Shown here in pieces: positions 37,270 to 46,478 of a stretch of 64,000 nt of DNA. The stretch comes from Comamonas sp. B21-038. GTDB taxonomy: Bacteria > Pseudomonadota > Gammaproteobacteria > Burkholderiales > Burkholderiaceae_C. The notes below the pieces were generated by a model that worked only from the letters and a program-made list of their open reading frames with translations, was not told the origin of the DNA and did no database searches. Made by a program: the position numbers and the translations under genes. Location of the stretch: positions 1,984,001-2,048,000 of the forward strand of contig NZ_CP092462.1 of the NCBI RefSeq assembly GCF_022387135.1, read 5' to 3'. How positions within the stretch are numbered: position 1 is the stretch's first letter; every line of letters starts with the position of its first letter.

Positions 37270-37890
37270 TTAGGGGACCAGCGGGGGCGGCGGCGGCACC
37301 GCCTGCATCTGCACCCAGTGCAACACCGCATGCCAGCGCCGGGCGGCGGCGGCCAGGCGCTGCTGGTCCGCACCTGGGGCGGCCTGGCGCCAGGCGATGT
37401 CGGCCATCACGGCGTCCTGCCACATCTGCGCTTGCTGCTCCACTTGGGCGTGCTGGAACTGGGCCAGCAAGGCCGCTGGCGACTCGCCCGGGGTGTAGGC
37501 ATACGGGTTGATGCCATGGCGCCAGAAGCGCCACTGCAGGCGCAGCGCCTGCCAGGTCACCGCGCGGCCCTGCAGCCGCTGCCAGTGGTGAAAAGCCTCA
37601 TGGGCCAGCCATCCGGCCATCAGTGGCTCGTCAAGGCGCAGGCATTGCCGGGGGTCCGATCCGGTAAAGCAGCTGGCCGGCATCGACACAAAGCCGCCAT
37701 TGAACGACAGCGCCCGCCGCGTATCGCCGAGACGGCGAAGGTGCAGCCGCATGCGCGCCCAGCCCGGGTGCTGCGGCTGGCCAAAGTAGCGCGCCAGCAG
37801 CGCCCATTCCGCCGCGTTCAGCGGCCGGGACCAAAACAGTGCGCGCCGCAGCCTTGGCAGCCATGCGCGGGGCGATCGTGCCCGGGTCAA
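37270..37890 (-). CDS. Vgr-related HExxH protein (putative metalloprotease-like)
   Basis: A 206-residue protein with His97-Glu98-x-x-His101 in AHEAFHHWQ and the EQQAQMWQD motif around Glu151, which in Vgr-related/DUF4157-type proteins supplies a third ligand position. This suggests a zinc-binding minigluzincin-like fold, but catalysis is not shown. There is no signal peptide. The best start is TTG 37890: AGGAG lies 7 bases upstream, and the first in-frame ATG comes only at residue 47. It shares the strand with the acyl-CoA synthetase. No VgrG, Hcp or other secretion-system gene lies nearby. Confidence 0.6.
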   Translation of the reverse strand: MTRARSPRAWLPRLRRALFWSRPLNAAEWALLARYFGQPQHPGWARMRLHLRRLGDTRRALSFNGGFVSMPASCFTGSDPRQCLRLDEPLMAGWLAHEAFHHWQRLQGRAVTWQALRLQWRFWRHGINPYAYTPGESPAALLAQFQHAQVEQQAQMWQDAVMADIAWRQAAPGADQQRLAAAARRWHAVLHWVQMQAVPPPPPLVP

Positions 37891-38089
37891 CAGGCGCTCC
37901 TGCTGGAACGCTCTGCGCCAGCCCGCCCAAGCCGCCCTGGGTGCTCCGGCTGCTGGTTAACACCGATCCTCGGGCAGCACGATAAATTGGATACTGAATA
38001 CATAAAAGAACTTTGAACCGAAATTTTCAGCAATTATTTAGGCACTGTTCTTGCATGGAACTGTTTTTCATTCGTCAGTTTGCATTTTC

Positions 38090-38097
38090 TGTATACA
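38090..38097 (+). promoter_or_regulatory. TGTATACA palindrome before the ABC importer
   Basis: An 8-base palindrome 11 bases before the substrate-binding-protein start, overlapping the leader. FadR/GntR-type operators often contain such TNTNNANA cores. The upstream region is notably AT-rich (about 37980-38105). No regulator gene is adjacent, so significance is uncertain. Confidence 0.25.
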
Positions 38098-38108
38098 AGG
38101 AGTGGGTT

Positions 38109-39116
38109 ATGACGTTCATGTTCAGCCGCCGTGCGGCCGTCTTCGCTTCGATGATGGCAGCGCTGGTGCCACTGTCCCAGGCCCAGGCGCAGGCAACGCA
38201 CAAGATCCGTTACGAAGAGGTGGTGCGCTCCGTGCTCTATGTTCCCATGTATGTGGGTATCCAGAAAGGCATGTTCAAGGAGGCCGGCATCGAGATGAGC
38301 ATGAAAACCTCGCAGGGCACCGACAAGGGCATGGCCGCCCTGCTCTCGGGCAGCGCCGATATTGTGCTGATAGGACCCGAGGCCTCGATCTATGTCGCCA
38401 ACAGCGAGTCGCCCGTCAAACCCATTGTTTTTGCCGGGTTGACCGCCACCGACGGCTTCTTGCTGATGGGCCGCAAGCCCGAGCCCAACTTTGACTGGAA
38501 GCAGCTCCAGGGCAGCAAGATCATGTCCTTCCGTCCAGGCTCCAACCCCGATATCTTTCTGGAAGCGGCATTGCGCAAGAAGGGGCTGGATCCCAAGAAG
38601 GATGTCAAGCTCGTGAGCAACATCGGCCCGGCCGCCCGCACCGGTGCCTGGCTGGCCGGCCAAAACGACTATGCGACCTTCCTGGAGCCCGAGGCCAGCA
38701 GCCTGGAGAAGCAAGGCAAGGCCTTTCCGCTGGGGTCAGTGGGCAAGGAAGCAGGCATGGTCGACTACACCGTGTTCACCACCACCGATGCCTACCTGAA
38801 GAAAAACCGGGCCGCCGTGCAGGCCTGGACCCAGGCAGTGGCCAAGGCCCAGCAGTACACGGCGGCCGCTCCAGCAGGCGAGCTGGCGGACCTGGTGGCT
38901 GAGTACTTCACCGGCGTGAACAAGGCTGAACTGGTCAGTGCGATCGAGCGTTACCAGCAACTGCAGTTGTGGAAGAAAACCCCGATGGTCGAGAAGCAGG
39001 CGATGGACCAGCTGCAAGAGATGCTGGTGCAAGGCGGTGTGCTGGAGGCTGGCAAGAAAGTCGACTACGCGCGTTTTGTGGACATGGGCCTGGTGCAGAG
39101 CCTGGCCCAAAAATAA
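38109..39116 (+). CDS. ABC importer substrate-binding protein (NMT1/SsuA-like)
   Basis: A 335-residue periplasmic binding protein with a signal peptide whose core (RRAAVFASMMAALVPLSQAQ) is preceded by a basic start. The fold matches NMT1/SsuA/ThiY-type solute-binding proteins: YEEVVRSVLYVPMYVGIQKG, then SADIVLIGPEASIYVAN and FRPGSNPDIFLEAALRKKGL. Start 38109 is fixed by AAGGAG eight bases upstream. It is the first of four same-strand genes (binding protein, ATPase, permease, cysteine hydrolase). Candidate ligands for the group include sulfonates, nitriles, pyrimidines and amides; the ligand here cannot be assigned. Confidence 0.9.
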   Translation: MTFMFSRRAAVFASMMAALVPLSQAQAQATHKIRYEEVVRSVLYVPMYVGIQKGMFKEAGIEMSMKTSQGTDKGMAALLSGSADIVLIGPEASIYVANSESPVKPIVFAGLTATDGFLLMGRKPEPNFDWKQLQGSKIMSFRPGSNPDIFLEAALRKKGLDPKKDVKLVSNIGPAARTGAWLAGQNDYATFLEPEASSLEKQGKAFPLGSVGKEAGMVDYTVFTTTDAYLKKNRAAVQAWTQAVAKAQQYTAAAPAGELADLVAEYFTGVNKAELVSAIERYQQLQLWKKTPMVEKQAMDQLQEMLVQGGVLEAGKKVDYARFVDMGLVQSLAQK

Positions 39117-39125
39117 GGAATTGCG

Positions 39126-39914
39126 ATGAACCACCCCTACCGTATCCATGTCGACAACGTCTCGTTGCGCTACTTCACGCCCCAGGGCGAAACCCAAGCA
39201 CTGCAGAACATCAACCTCTCTGTCAAGGCCGGGGAATTTATCAGCCTGATCGGCCAGTCCGGCTGCGGCAAGAGCACCTTGCTGTCGATCCTGGCGGGCA
39301 TCCTGCCGCCGTCCAGCGGCTCGGTGCTGGTGGACGGTCAGACCATCATCGGCCCCAACCCGCGCATCGGCTACATGCTGCAGCAGGACTACCTGTTCGA
39401 ATGGCGCACCATTTTGGAGAACACCTTGCTGGGCGCCCAGATCCAGAACAAGGACCTGGCCGCCGCCGAAAAGCGCGCCACGCAACTGCTGCACAAATGC
39501 GGCATGGGCGACTACCTGCACCACTACCCGCGCCAGCTCTCGGGCGGCATGCGCCAGCGGGTGGCGCTGGCCCGCACCCTGGTCACCAACCCGGATGTGG
39601 TGCTGCTCGACGAACCGTTCTCCGCGCTCGACTCGCAAACCCGATTGTCGATTGCCGATGAGGTGGTCGATGTGCTGCGCGACGAAGGCAAGTCGGTGAT
39701 CCTGGTGACACACGACATTGGCGAGGCCATTGCGATGACCGACCGTGTCATCGTGCTCTCGCGCCGGCCCGGGCGCATCAAATCGGTACACCACATGGAT
39801 TTCCCCTCGCAGGCAGGCAAACGGCCCACGCCCTTCGAGGCCCGGGGCTGCCCGGAATTCAACGACTACTTCAATGTACTGTGGGACGAGATCGACGCCC
39901 ACGTGGAAGGATAA
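39126..39914 (+). CDS. ABC importer ATPase (SsuB/TauB-like)
   Basis: A 262-residue nucleotide-binding subunit. Walker A: LIGQSGCGKSTLLSILAG; Q loop in YMLQQDYLFEWRTILENTLL; ABC signature RQLSGGMRQRVALARTL; Walker B VVLLDEPFSALDSQTRLSI; switch His in VTHDIGEAIAMTD. It starts 10 bases after the binding-protein gene and ends two bases before the permease start, so the importer is one transcription unit. Energises uptake at the inner membrane. Confidence 0.94.
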   Translation: MNHPYRIHVDNVSLRYFTPQGETQALQNINLSVKAGEFISLIGQSGCGKSTLLSILAGILPPSSGSVLVDGQTIIGPNPRIGYMLQQDYLFEWRTILENTLLGAQIQNKDLAAAEKRATQLLHKCGMGDYLHHYPRQLSGGMRQRVALARTLVTNPDVVLLDEPFSALDSQTRLSIADEVVDVLRDEGKSVILVTHDIGEAIAMTDRVIVLSRRPGRIKSVHHMDFPSQAGKRPTPFEARGCPEFNDYFNVLWDEIDAHVEG

Positions 39915-39916
39915 GC

Positions 39917-40759
39917 ATGAGCACCGTCATGAACACCACCAACACGGCTGCCCCGGCCCAGGCCGACACCCGCAGCCCCGAATACCGCCAGTGGCTGGCC
40001 CAGATCCAGCGCCGCAAGCGCCTGGTGGCGCTGAGCCGCGCCGGCCTGTTGCTGGCATTCCTGCTGATTTGGGAGGTACTGGCGCGCAGCCACATCCTCA
40101 ACCCCATGCTCACCAGCTACCCGTCTGCGGTACTGCCCACCCTGGTCGATCTGGCCCGCAGCGGCGACCTGCTGGGCCACACCTGGGTCACTTTCAAGGC
40201 CACGGTGATCGGCTTCGCAATCAGCATGCTGCTGGGCATCGGCATGGCCGCCCTGCTGTGGTGGAGCAGCTTTGTCAAAAAGGTACTGGATCCTTTCCTG
40301 GTGATTGCCAACGCCATGCCCAAGATTGCCTTTGTCCCGATCTTCTACATCTGGCTGGGCTCGGAATATTCGGTCTACGGCATGGCCGTTGCGATCTCGC
40401 TGTTCATCACCATCATGGTGGTCTATGAAGGCTTTCAGGCCATCGATCCCAACAAGATCAAACTGGCCACCACGTTGGGCGCGAGCAAGTTCCAGGTGAT
40501 GAAGTACGTGGTCTTCCCGGGCAGCGTGCCAGCGGTGATCGCCGCGATCAAGATGAACATCGGCCTGTCGCTGATCGGCGTCATCGTCGGCGAGTTCCAG
40601 TCCTCCAGCGCCGGGCTGGGCTTTCTGATCGTCAATGGCAGCCAGGTGTTCAAGCTCAATGTGGTGATGGCCTCGATCGTCGTGCTGGCGCTGCTGTCAG
40701 CGGTGATGTACATGGCGGTCACCCGGCTGGAGAAAAGCGTGCAGCACCGCTACGCCTGA
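39917..40759 (+). CDS. ABC importer permease (SsuC-like)
   Basis: A 280-residue inner-membrane subunit with about six transmembrane helices. The first is LLLAFLLIWEVLARSHI; the coupling (EAA) loop is in YEGFQAIDPNKIKLATTLGA, and the conserved NAMPKIAFVPIFYIW block precedes it. ATG 39917 begins two bases after the ATPase stop. It forms the channel of the importer with the two genes before it. A cysteine hydrolase gene follows 40 bases downstream. Confidence 0.93.
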   Translation: MSTVMNTTNTAAPAQADTRSPEYRQWLAQIQRRKRLVALSRAGLLLAFLLIWEVLARSHILNPMLTSYPSAVLPTLVDLARSGDLLGHTWVTFKATVIGFAISMLLGIGMAALLWWSSFVKKVLDPFLVIANAMPKIAFVPIFYIWLGSEYSVYGMAVAISLFITIMVVYEGFQAIDPNKIKLATTLGASKFQVMKYVVFPGSVPAVIAAIKMNIGLSLIGVIVGEFQSSSAGLGFLIVNGSQVFKLNVVMASIVVLALLSAVMYMAVTRLEKSVQHRYA

Positions 40760-40799
40760 GCGCTGATCATGATCCCCCATTTCAAGAAACGACAACCCC

Positions 40800-41465
40800 A
40801 TGCAGTTTGAACCCTGGATTGAAGAACGCGTGCTGGCCCGCCAGGGGGTGCTCCACCCCTATGACCAGTTCGATGCCGCGACCACGGCCTTTGTCATCGT
40901 GGATCTGCAGAACTACTACACCCAGCCCGGTTTTCAGGGCGAATGCGCACCGGCCCGCGCCATCTTTGGCCAGGTCAACAAGCTGGCTGCGGCGCTGCGC
41001 GCCAAGGGCGGCACCGTGGTGTGGATCAAGACCAGTGCCGACGGCGCCGACCAGTTCTGGTCCCACCACCACCGTCATATGCTGACGCCCGAGCGCAGCG
41101 CACGCCGGCTGCGGGAGTTGGGCAGTGGCCACGCCGGCTTTGCGATGCCGCCAGCGCTGGAGGTAATGCCGGGCGATCTCACCGTCGTCAAGCGCTGCTA
41201 CAGCGCCCTCGCCCCCGGCGCCTCGGACCTGGACGCCGTCCTCAAGGCACGGGGCGTGCGCACGGTGCTGATCGGCGGCACCGTCACCAATGTCTGCTGC
41301 GAATCGACTGCGCGCGACGCGATGATGCTGGACTACGCCACCGTGATGGTCGACGACGCGCTGGCCGCTGTGACGCCCCATGAGCATGTCAACAGCTTGA
41401 ACAACTGGATGCTGTTCTTTGGCGATGTGCTGACGGTGGACGAGGTCGCCGAGCGCCTGGCTTGA
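40800..41465 (+). CDS. Cysteine hydrolase (isochorismatase-like)
   Basis: A 221-residue alpha/beta hydrolase of the isochorismatase-like superfamily. The presumed catalytic triad is Asp35 (FVIVDLQNYY), Lys131 (LTVVKRCYSAL) and Cys166 (GGTVTNVCCESTARDA), all present. The family includes nicotinamidase, biuret hydrolase, RutB peroxyureidoacrylate amidohydrolase and carbamoylsarcosine amidase, all acting on small amides. Its position behind an ABC importer suggests that it hydrolyses the imported compound, probably releasing ammonia; this is inference. A pyrimidine or amide source is plausible. Confidence 0.9.
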   Translation: MQFEPWIEERVLARQGVLHPYDQFDAATTAFVIVDLQNYYTQPGFQGECAPARAIFGQVNKLAAALRAKGGTVVWIKTSADGADQFWSHHHRHMLTPERSARRLRELGSGHAGFAMPPALEVMPGDLTVVKRCYSALAPGASDLDAVLKARGVRTVLIGGTVTNVCCESTARDAMMLDYATVMVDDALAAVTPHEHVNSLNNWMLFFGDVLTVDEVAERLA

Positions 41466-41520
41466 CCCCCAAAAACCCGGCCATGGTGCGCCACGCAGCA
41501 TGGCCGGTGTCGCTGCATCC

Positions 41521-44500
41521 CTACTGCTGCAGCTGCTGCCAGACCTTGTCCAGCCGCTTGCTGCTGACCGGGTACGGCGTGCGCAGCTCCTGGGCAAAAA
41601 AGCTCACCCGCAGCTCCTCGAGCATCCAGCGGTACTCCTGCATGCGCGCATCCACCTGGCCCTTGCGCTCTGCTACCAGGCGCCAGTAGCGCTGCTCCAG
41701 CGGCTGTAGTTCCTTGAGCTTGGCGGCATCACGTGCCGGGTCGGCCCGGTACTTGTCCAGGCGCGCGGTGATTGCCTTGAGGTAGCGGGCATAGTGGCCC
41801 AGCTGGGCCCAGGGCGCGATCGCGATGAAGTTCTTGGGCACCAGCTTTTGCAGCTGCTGCTGGGCGTCTGCGGTGGCTTCGGGGGCGTTCTTGGTGTCCT
41901 TGATCTTGCGCACGGCAGCCATGTATTCCTGCAGCACGCCGGCGGCCATGCGCGCTACCTCGTTGGCGATCAGGGTCAGGCGCCCGCGCCCCTCCTGCAC
42001 CCGCTGCTTAAACTGCTCGGCATCGGCGGGCAGCGGCTCTTGCAGAAAGGCGCGGTCAATCGCCACATTGATGATCTGCTCGCGCAGCTCTTCCTGCGTG
42101 CCCAGCGGCATATAGCCCACCGCCATCTTCTGCAGATCGGGGATGTTCTTCTCCAGGTACTTGAGCGCATCGCGGATCTGCAGTGCAAACAGGCGGCGCA
42201 GGCCCAGCGCATGGCGGCTGGCCGCCACCTCGGGCTCGTCGAACACCTCGATGCCGACACCGGAGCCGTGGTCGATCAGCGCGGGAAAGCCAATCAGCGT
42301 CTGGTTGCCCTTCTTGATCTCCATCAGCTCGGGCAAGGCGCCAAAGCTCCAATCGGTCCAGAGCTTGTCGGCCGCATGCACGGGCCCCGACGGCTTGGCC
42401 TGGGCTGCACCGCTGCTGGGCGCCGGGGCCGCCTTGCCCGCCTGCTTGGCAGCGGCGGCGGGGGCTTGCGCCGGTGCAGCGGCGGCCGTGCCTTCGGCCT
42501 GTGGCGCGATCTTGAGCTCGGCCAAGGCCTGGAAGGCGCCGCGCGCCTTGGCGCCCCACTGGGCCTTCAAGGCACCCAGGTTGCGGCCCTGGCCCAGCTG
42601 GCGGCCATGCTCGTCGCTGATGCGGAAGTTCATGAACAGGTGGGGGCTGAGCATGTCCAGCTTGAAATCAGCGCGCTTGATGTCCAGCGAGGTCTCGTCG
42701 CGTGCTTGCTTGAGCAGCACCTCGACCAGGCTGCCGGCACCAAAGCGCTCTGCGCTGCCCAGCAACTCGGCCAGGCGCTGGGCGTTTTCAGCCAACGGCA
42801 CAAAGCGGCTGCGAGGGCGCTGGGGCAGGCTTTTGAGCAGGGCCTGGATCTTGTCCTTGAGCATGCCCGGCACCAGCCATTCGGCACGCTCCTCGCTGAC
42901 CTGGTTGAGCACGAACAGCGGCACCGTGACGGTCACGCCATCGCGCGGGTCACCGGGCTGGTGCAGGTAGCTGGCCGTGCAATCGACCCCGCCCATCCTG
43001 ATGGTCTTGGGGAAGGCGGCGGTCGTGATGCCGGCGGCCTCATGGCGCATCAGCTCTTCGCGCGACAGGCGCAGCAGATCGGGGTTGCGCGCGCTCTCGT
43101 CCTTGACCCAGCGCTCCAGCGCCCGGCCGGTGCAGATGTCTTGCGGAATCTGCTGGTCGTAGAACGCATAGATGAGTGCATCGTCGACCAACACGTCCTG
43201 GCGGCGGCTCTTGTGCTCCAGCTCCTCGACCTTGGCAATCAGCTTCTGGTTGGCCTGCAAAAATGGCAGGCGTGTCTCCCAGTCGCCCTCGACCAGCGCC
43301 TGGCGGATGAAGATGTCGCGCGCGCCTTGCGGGTCGATCTTGCCGTAGCTGATGCGGCGCTGGCTGTAGACCACCAGGCCATACAAGGTGGCGCGCTCAT
43401 AGGCAGCCACCTCGCCCTGCTTTTTCTCCCAATGCGGGTCCAGCAACTGCTTGCGCAGCAGGTGCGCGCCTACCTGCTCCAGCCACTGGGGCTCGATGGC
43501 AGCAATGCCACGCCCGTAGAGGCGCGAGGTCTCGACCAGCTCGGCCGCCACAATCCAGCGGCCAGGTTTTTTGGACAGATGCGCGCCGGGGTGCGGATGG
43601 AAGCGGATGCCACGCGCGCCCAGGTAGCCATCACCCTCCTCGGTCTTGAAGCCGATATTGCCCAGCAGGCCCGAGAGCATGGACAGGTGCACGGCCTCAT
43701 AGCCGGCAGCCTCCTCGTTCATCGGCCAGCGCTGCTCCTTGACCACCGTGAGCAGCTGCGAATGGATGTCGCGCCACTCGCGCACCCGGCGGATGTTGAT
43801 GAAGTTCTGGCGCAGCAGCTGCTCCCACTGCCGGTTGCTCAGCTTGTGGCTGGCCTCGTCGGCAACGCTGTCCTGCGGCGTGAAGGCAGCCAGCGGCGCG
43901 GCCGACTCCAGCGCTGCGGTCGCACCGGTGCTGCGCTGGGCCACCGGCAAAAAGGCGGCATTGCGCCCCATTGCCTGGCCCTTGGCCGGGGCCGATTGCT
44001 GGGCCATGTCCTTGCGGCTCTTGGCCACCACCTTGCCGCCGCGCGCATCCTGCAGCCATTTCCACAGCCGCAGGTAGCCACTGAACTCGCTCTTCTCGTC
44101 GTCGAACTTGGCATGCTGCTGGTCGGCCTGCTGCTGGGCTTCCAGCGGGCGGTCGCGCACATCCTGCACACTCAGCGCCGAGGCAATCACCAGCACCTCG
44201 GCCAGTGCGCCGCGCTCGCGCGCCTCGACAATCATCCGGGCCACGCGCGGGTCCAGCGGCAGGCGCGACAAGGCCTGGCCCATCGGCAGCAGCTCGCCCT
44301 GCTCATCGACCGCACCGAGCTCGGCCAGCAACTGGTAGCCATCGGCAATCGCGCGGCCGGACGGCGCTTCCAGAAACGGGAAGTTCACCACATCGCCCAG
44401 GCGCAAGGCCTTCATGCGCAGGATGACGCCGGCCAAGGACGAGCGCAGGATTTCCGGGTCGGTGAAGGGGCTGCGCGACTGGAAATCGGCCTCGTCATAG

Positions 44501-45591
44501 AGACGAATGCAGATACCGTTGGCCACGCGGCCGCAACGGCCGGCGCGCTGGTTGGCCGCTGCCTGGCTGACCGGCTCGACCAGCAACTGCTCGACCTTGC
44601 TGCGGAAGGAATAGCGCTTGACCCGGGCGGTACCGGCATCGATCACATAACGGATGCCGGGCACCGTGAGCGAGGTTTCGGCCACGTTGGTGGCCAGCAC
44701 GATGCGCCGGCCGGTATGGCCTTCAAAGATACGGTCCTGCTCGGCCTGCGACAGGCGCGAAAACAGCGGCAGCACCTCGGCATTGCGCAGTACCGGCGAA
44801 TGCTGCAGGTGCTTGCGCAGGTGGTCAGCGGCCTCGCGGATCTCGCGCTCGCCCGGCAGAAAAATCAGAATGTCGCCGCCGGCCCCACCGCTCCACAGCT
44901 CGTCGACGCCATCGGCAATCGCATCGTTGAGGTCGTAGTCCTTCGCATCCTCAAAGGGGCGGTAACGCATCTCCACCGGAAAGGTGCGGCCCGAAACCAT
45001 GATCACCGGCGCCGGGCCCTGGGGGCCGGCAAAGTGCTTGGCAAAGCGGTCGGCATCGATGGTGGCCGAGGTCACCACCACTTTCAGGTCCGGGCGCTTT
45101 GGCAGGATCTGGCGCAGATAGCCCAGCAGAAAGTCGATGTTGAGGCTGCGCTCATGGGCCTCGTCAATGATCAAGGTGTCGTAGGCCTTGAGCAGCGGGT
45201 CGGTCTGGGTCTCGGCCAGCAAGATACCGTCGGTCATCAGCTTGACCGAGGCGTCCTTGGACAAACGGTCCTGGAAGCGCACCTTGTAGCCCACTACATC
45301 GCCCAGCGGGGTCTGCAGCTCTTCGGCAATGCGCTTGGCCACGCTGCTGGCCGCAATACGCCGGGGCTGGGTGTGGCCGATCAGGTGGCCGCGCACCTCC
45401 CCCTTGTCATTGGGGGTGGCATTGATCTTGCCTCGGCCCAGGGCCAGCGCAATCTTGGGCAGCTGGGTGGTTTTGCCCGATCCGGTCTCGCCGCAGACGA
45501 TGATGACCTGGTGGCGGTCCATGGCCTCCATGATTTCATCACGGCGGGCGGAAACTGGCAGGGATTCGGGAAACGTAATCTTGAGCGACAT
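41521..45591 (-). CDS. hrpA: ATP-dependent RNA helicase HrpA
   Basis: A 1356-residue DEAH-box helicase. Motif I: VCGETGSGKTTQLPKIALAL; motif II: IIDEAHERSLNIDFLLGYL; motif III: VTSATIDADRF; motif VI: NQRAGRCGRVANGICIRL. These are followed by the winged-helix/ratchet region, an oligonucleotide-binding-fold region and a long DUF3418 C-terminal region with an Ala/Pro-rich insert (AAAAPAQAPAAAAKQAGKAA). HrpA is linked to rescue of stalled or collided ribosomes and mRNA processing. ATG 45591 follows an upstream open frame up to 45675 that has no ribosome binding site. The length is within the HrpA range (about 1300). Confidence 0.95.
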   Translation of the reverse strand: MSLKITFPESLPVSARRDEIMEAMDRHQVIIVCGETGSGKTTQLPKIALALGRGKINATPNDKGEVRGHLIGHTQPRRIAASSVAKRIAEELQTPLGDVVGYKVRFQDRLSKDASVKLMTDGILLAETQTDPLLKAYDTLIIDEAHERSLNIDFLLGYLRQILPKRPDLKVVVTSATIDADRFAKHFAGPQGPAPVIMVSGRTFPVEMRYRPFEDAKDYDLNDAIADGVDELWSGGAGGDILIFLPGEREIREAADHLRKHLQHSPVLRNAEVLPLFSRLSQAEQDRIFEGHTGRRIVLATNVAETSLTVPGIRYVIDAGTARVKRYSFRSKVEQLLVEPVSQAAANQRAGRCGRVANGICIRLYDEADFQSRSPFTDPEILRSSLAGVILRMKALRLGDVVNFPFLEAPSGRAIADGYQLLAELGAVDEQGELLPMGQALSRLPLDPRVARMIVEARERGALAEVLVIASALSVQDVRDRPLEAQQQADQQHAKFDDEKSEFSGYLRLWKWLQDARGGKVVAKSRKDMAQQSAPAKGQAMGRNAAFLPVAQRSTGATAALESAAPLAAFTPQDSVADEASHKLSNRQWEQLLRQNFINIRRVREWRDIHSQLLTVVKEQRWPMNEEAAGYEAVHLSMLSGLLGNIGFKTEEGDGYLGARGIRFHPHPGAHLSKKPGRWIVAAELVETSRLYGRGIAAIEPQWLEQVGAHLLRKQLLDPHWEKKQGEVAAYERATLYGLVVYSQRRISYGKIDPQGARDIFIRQALVEGDWETRLPFLQANQKLIAKVEELEHKSRRQDVLVDDALIYAFYDQQIPQDICTGRALERWVKDESARNPDLLRLSREELMRHEAAGITTAAFPKTIRMGGVDCTASYLHQPGDPRDGVTVTVPLFVLNQVSEERAEWLVPGMLKDKIQALLKSLPQRPRSRFVPLAENAQRLAELLGSAERFGAGSLVEVLLKQARDETSLDIKRADFKLDMLSPHLFMNFRISDEHGRQLGQGRNLGALKAQWGAKARGAFQALAELKIAPQAEGTAAAAPAQAPAAAAKQAGKAAPAPSSGAAQAKPSGPVHAADKLWTDWSFGALPELMEIKKGNQTLIGFPALIDHGSGVGIEVFDEPEVAASRHALGLRRLFALQIRDALKYLEKNIPDLQKMAVGYMPLGTQEELREQIINVAIDRAFLQEPLPADAEQFKQRVQEGRGRLTLIANEVARMAAGVLQEYMAAVRKIKDTKNAPEATADAQQQLQKLVPKNFIAIAPWAQLGHYARYLKAITARLDKYRADPARDAAKLKELQPLEQRYWRLVAERKGQVDARMQEYRWMLEELRVSFFAQELRTPYPVSSKRLDKVWQQLQQ

Positions 45592-45671
45592 AGGGGCAGC
45601 ATTATCCCCGCAGCAGGCCTCCACCGGTTGCGAAGCCGCAACAACGCCTTGGCCCGCGCAGGCTTTGCCGC

Positions 45672-46430
45672 TCAATCGCTGCTGCCGCCCCCGCAGCTGC
45701 TACCGCCACAACTGCTGCCACTGCAGCCGGACGAGCCGCCATCGCTGTCTGCACTCGTGCTGCTGGCCATATCGGCGCCATCACCAGCGCTGCTGCTGTC
45801 GCCCCGGTGGTGGCTGCTGTCGCTGCCCGATACCGGGCTGGACATGGTGTCGGTGCTGCTGCTGGCCGCAGCGGACGCCTGCGCAAAGGCCGCTGCCCAT
45901 TGGTCCAGCAGCTCCGGCGGGTAGTGCCAGCCGTCCTCGATGGCCGCAGCCGCATCGAGCGCAAACAGCAGCGGAATGCCGCCCAGCAGCGCACCCACCA
46001 TATAGCGCCGGGTGTGCATCGCCGCATTCCAGCTTGGCTGCATCTGCGCTGCCCGGTCCTGCGAAGCCCCAGTGCTGGATGCTTGCGCCGGCAGGTGGTG
46101 GAGCATATGCCCAAAGGCGCGCTGGCAAAACTGCTGGTAGCTCCGCGTATCCAGAATGAACGCATGCCACAGCGCATCGGCCAGGCGCGAGGGCATCTGC
46201 AGCTGCGCGCGCGGCGCCAGCCAGTGCATGATGAAAAACTGGCGCAGCGCCTCTTCGGCCTGCGCCAGGCTCGCATCGTTCAGGTAGGGGTGGTCACGCC
46301 AGATCGCCTTGCGGTAGGCGGCGTCCAGCCGGTACTGCTGCAAAAAACGCAGTTGCCGGCGTTTGCGCAGCATGCGCCAGCCCAGCACGGCCAACAGCGC
46401 CGCAACGATGGCGGCAAAGATCAGAAACAT
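45672..46430 (-). CDS. GRDP-like membrane protein with Cys/Gly/Ser tail
   Basis: A 252-residue protein. An N-terminal hydrophobic segment (MFLIFAAIVAALLAVLGW) is followed by a glycine-rich-domain-protein-like core: LADALWHAFILDTRSYQQFC, then AFGHMLHHLPA. A second hydrophobic stretch is near residue 145 (YMVGALLGGIPLLFALDAAA). The last 60 residues are Ser/Gly/Cys/Asp-rich, ending SGSSCGGSSCGGGSSD, a pattern seen in TIGR04222-type membrane proteins. Function unknown. It ends 81 bases upstream of hrpA's start and may be cotranscribed. The composition of the tail is unlike its neighbours. Confidence 0.75.
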   Translation of the reverse strand: MFLIFAAIVAALLAVLGWRMLRKRRQLRFLQQYRLDAAYRKAIWRDHPYLNDASLAQAEEALRQFFIMHWLAPRAQLQMPSRLADALWHAFILDTRSYQQFCQRAFGHMLHHLPAQASSTGASQDRAAQMQPSWNAAMHTRRYMVGALLGGIPLLFALDAAAAIEDGWHYPPELLDQWAAAFAQASAAASSSTDTMSSPVSGSDSSHHRGDSSSAGDGADMASSTSADSDGGSSGCSGSSCGGSSCGGGSSD

Positions 46431-46478
46431 CAGACCCGCCCAGCGCCGGCTTGGGCGCAGCAGCAGCCAGGAACGCGA

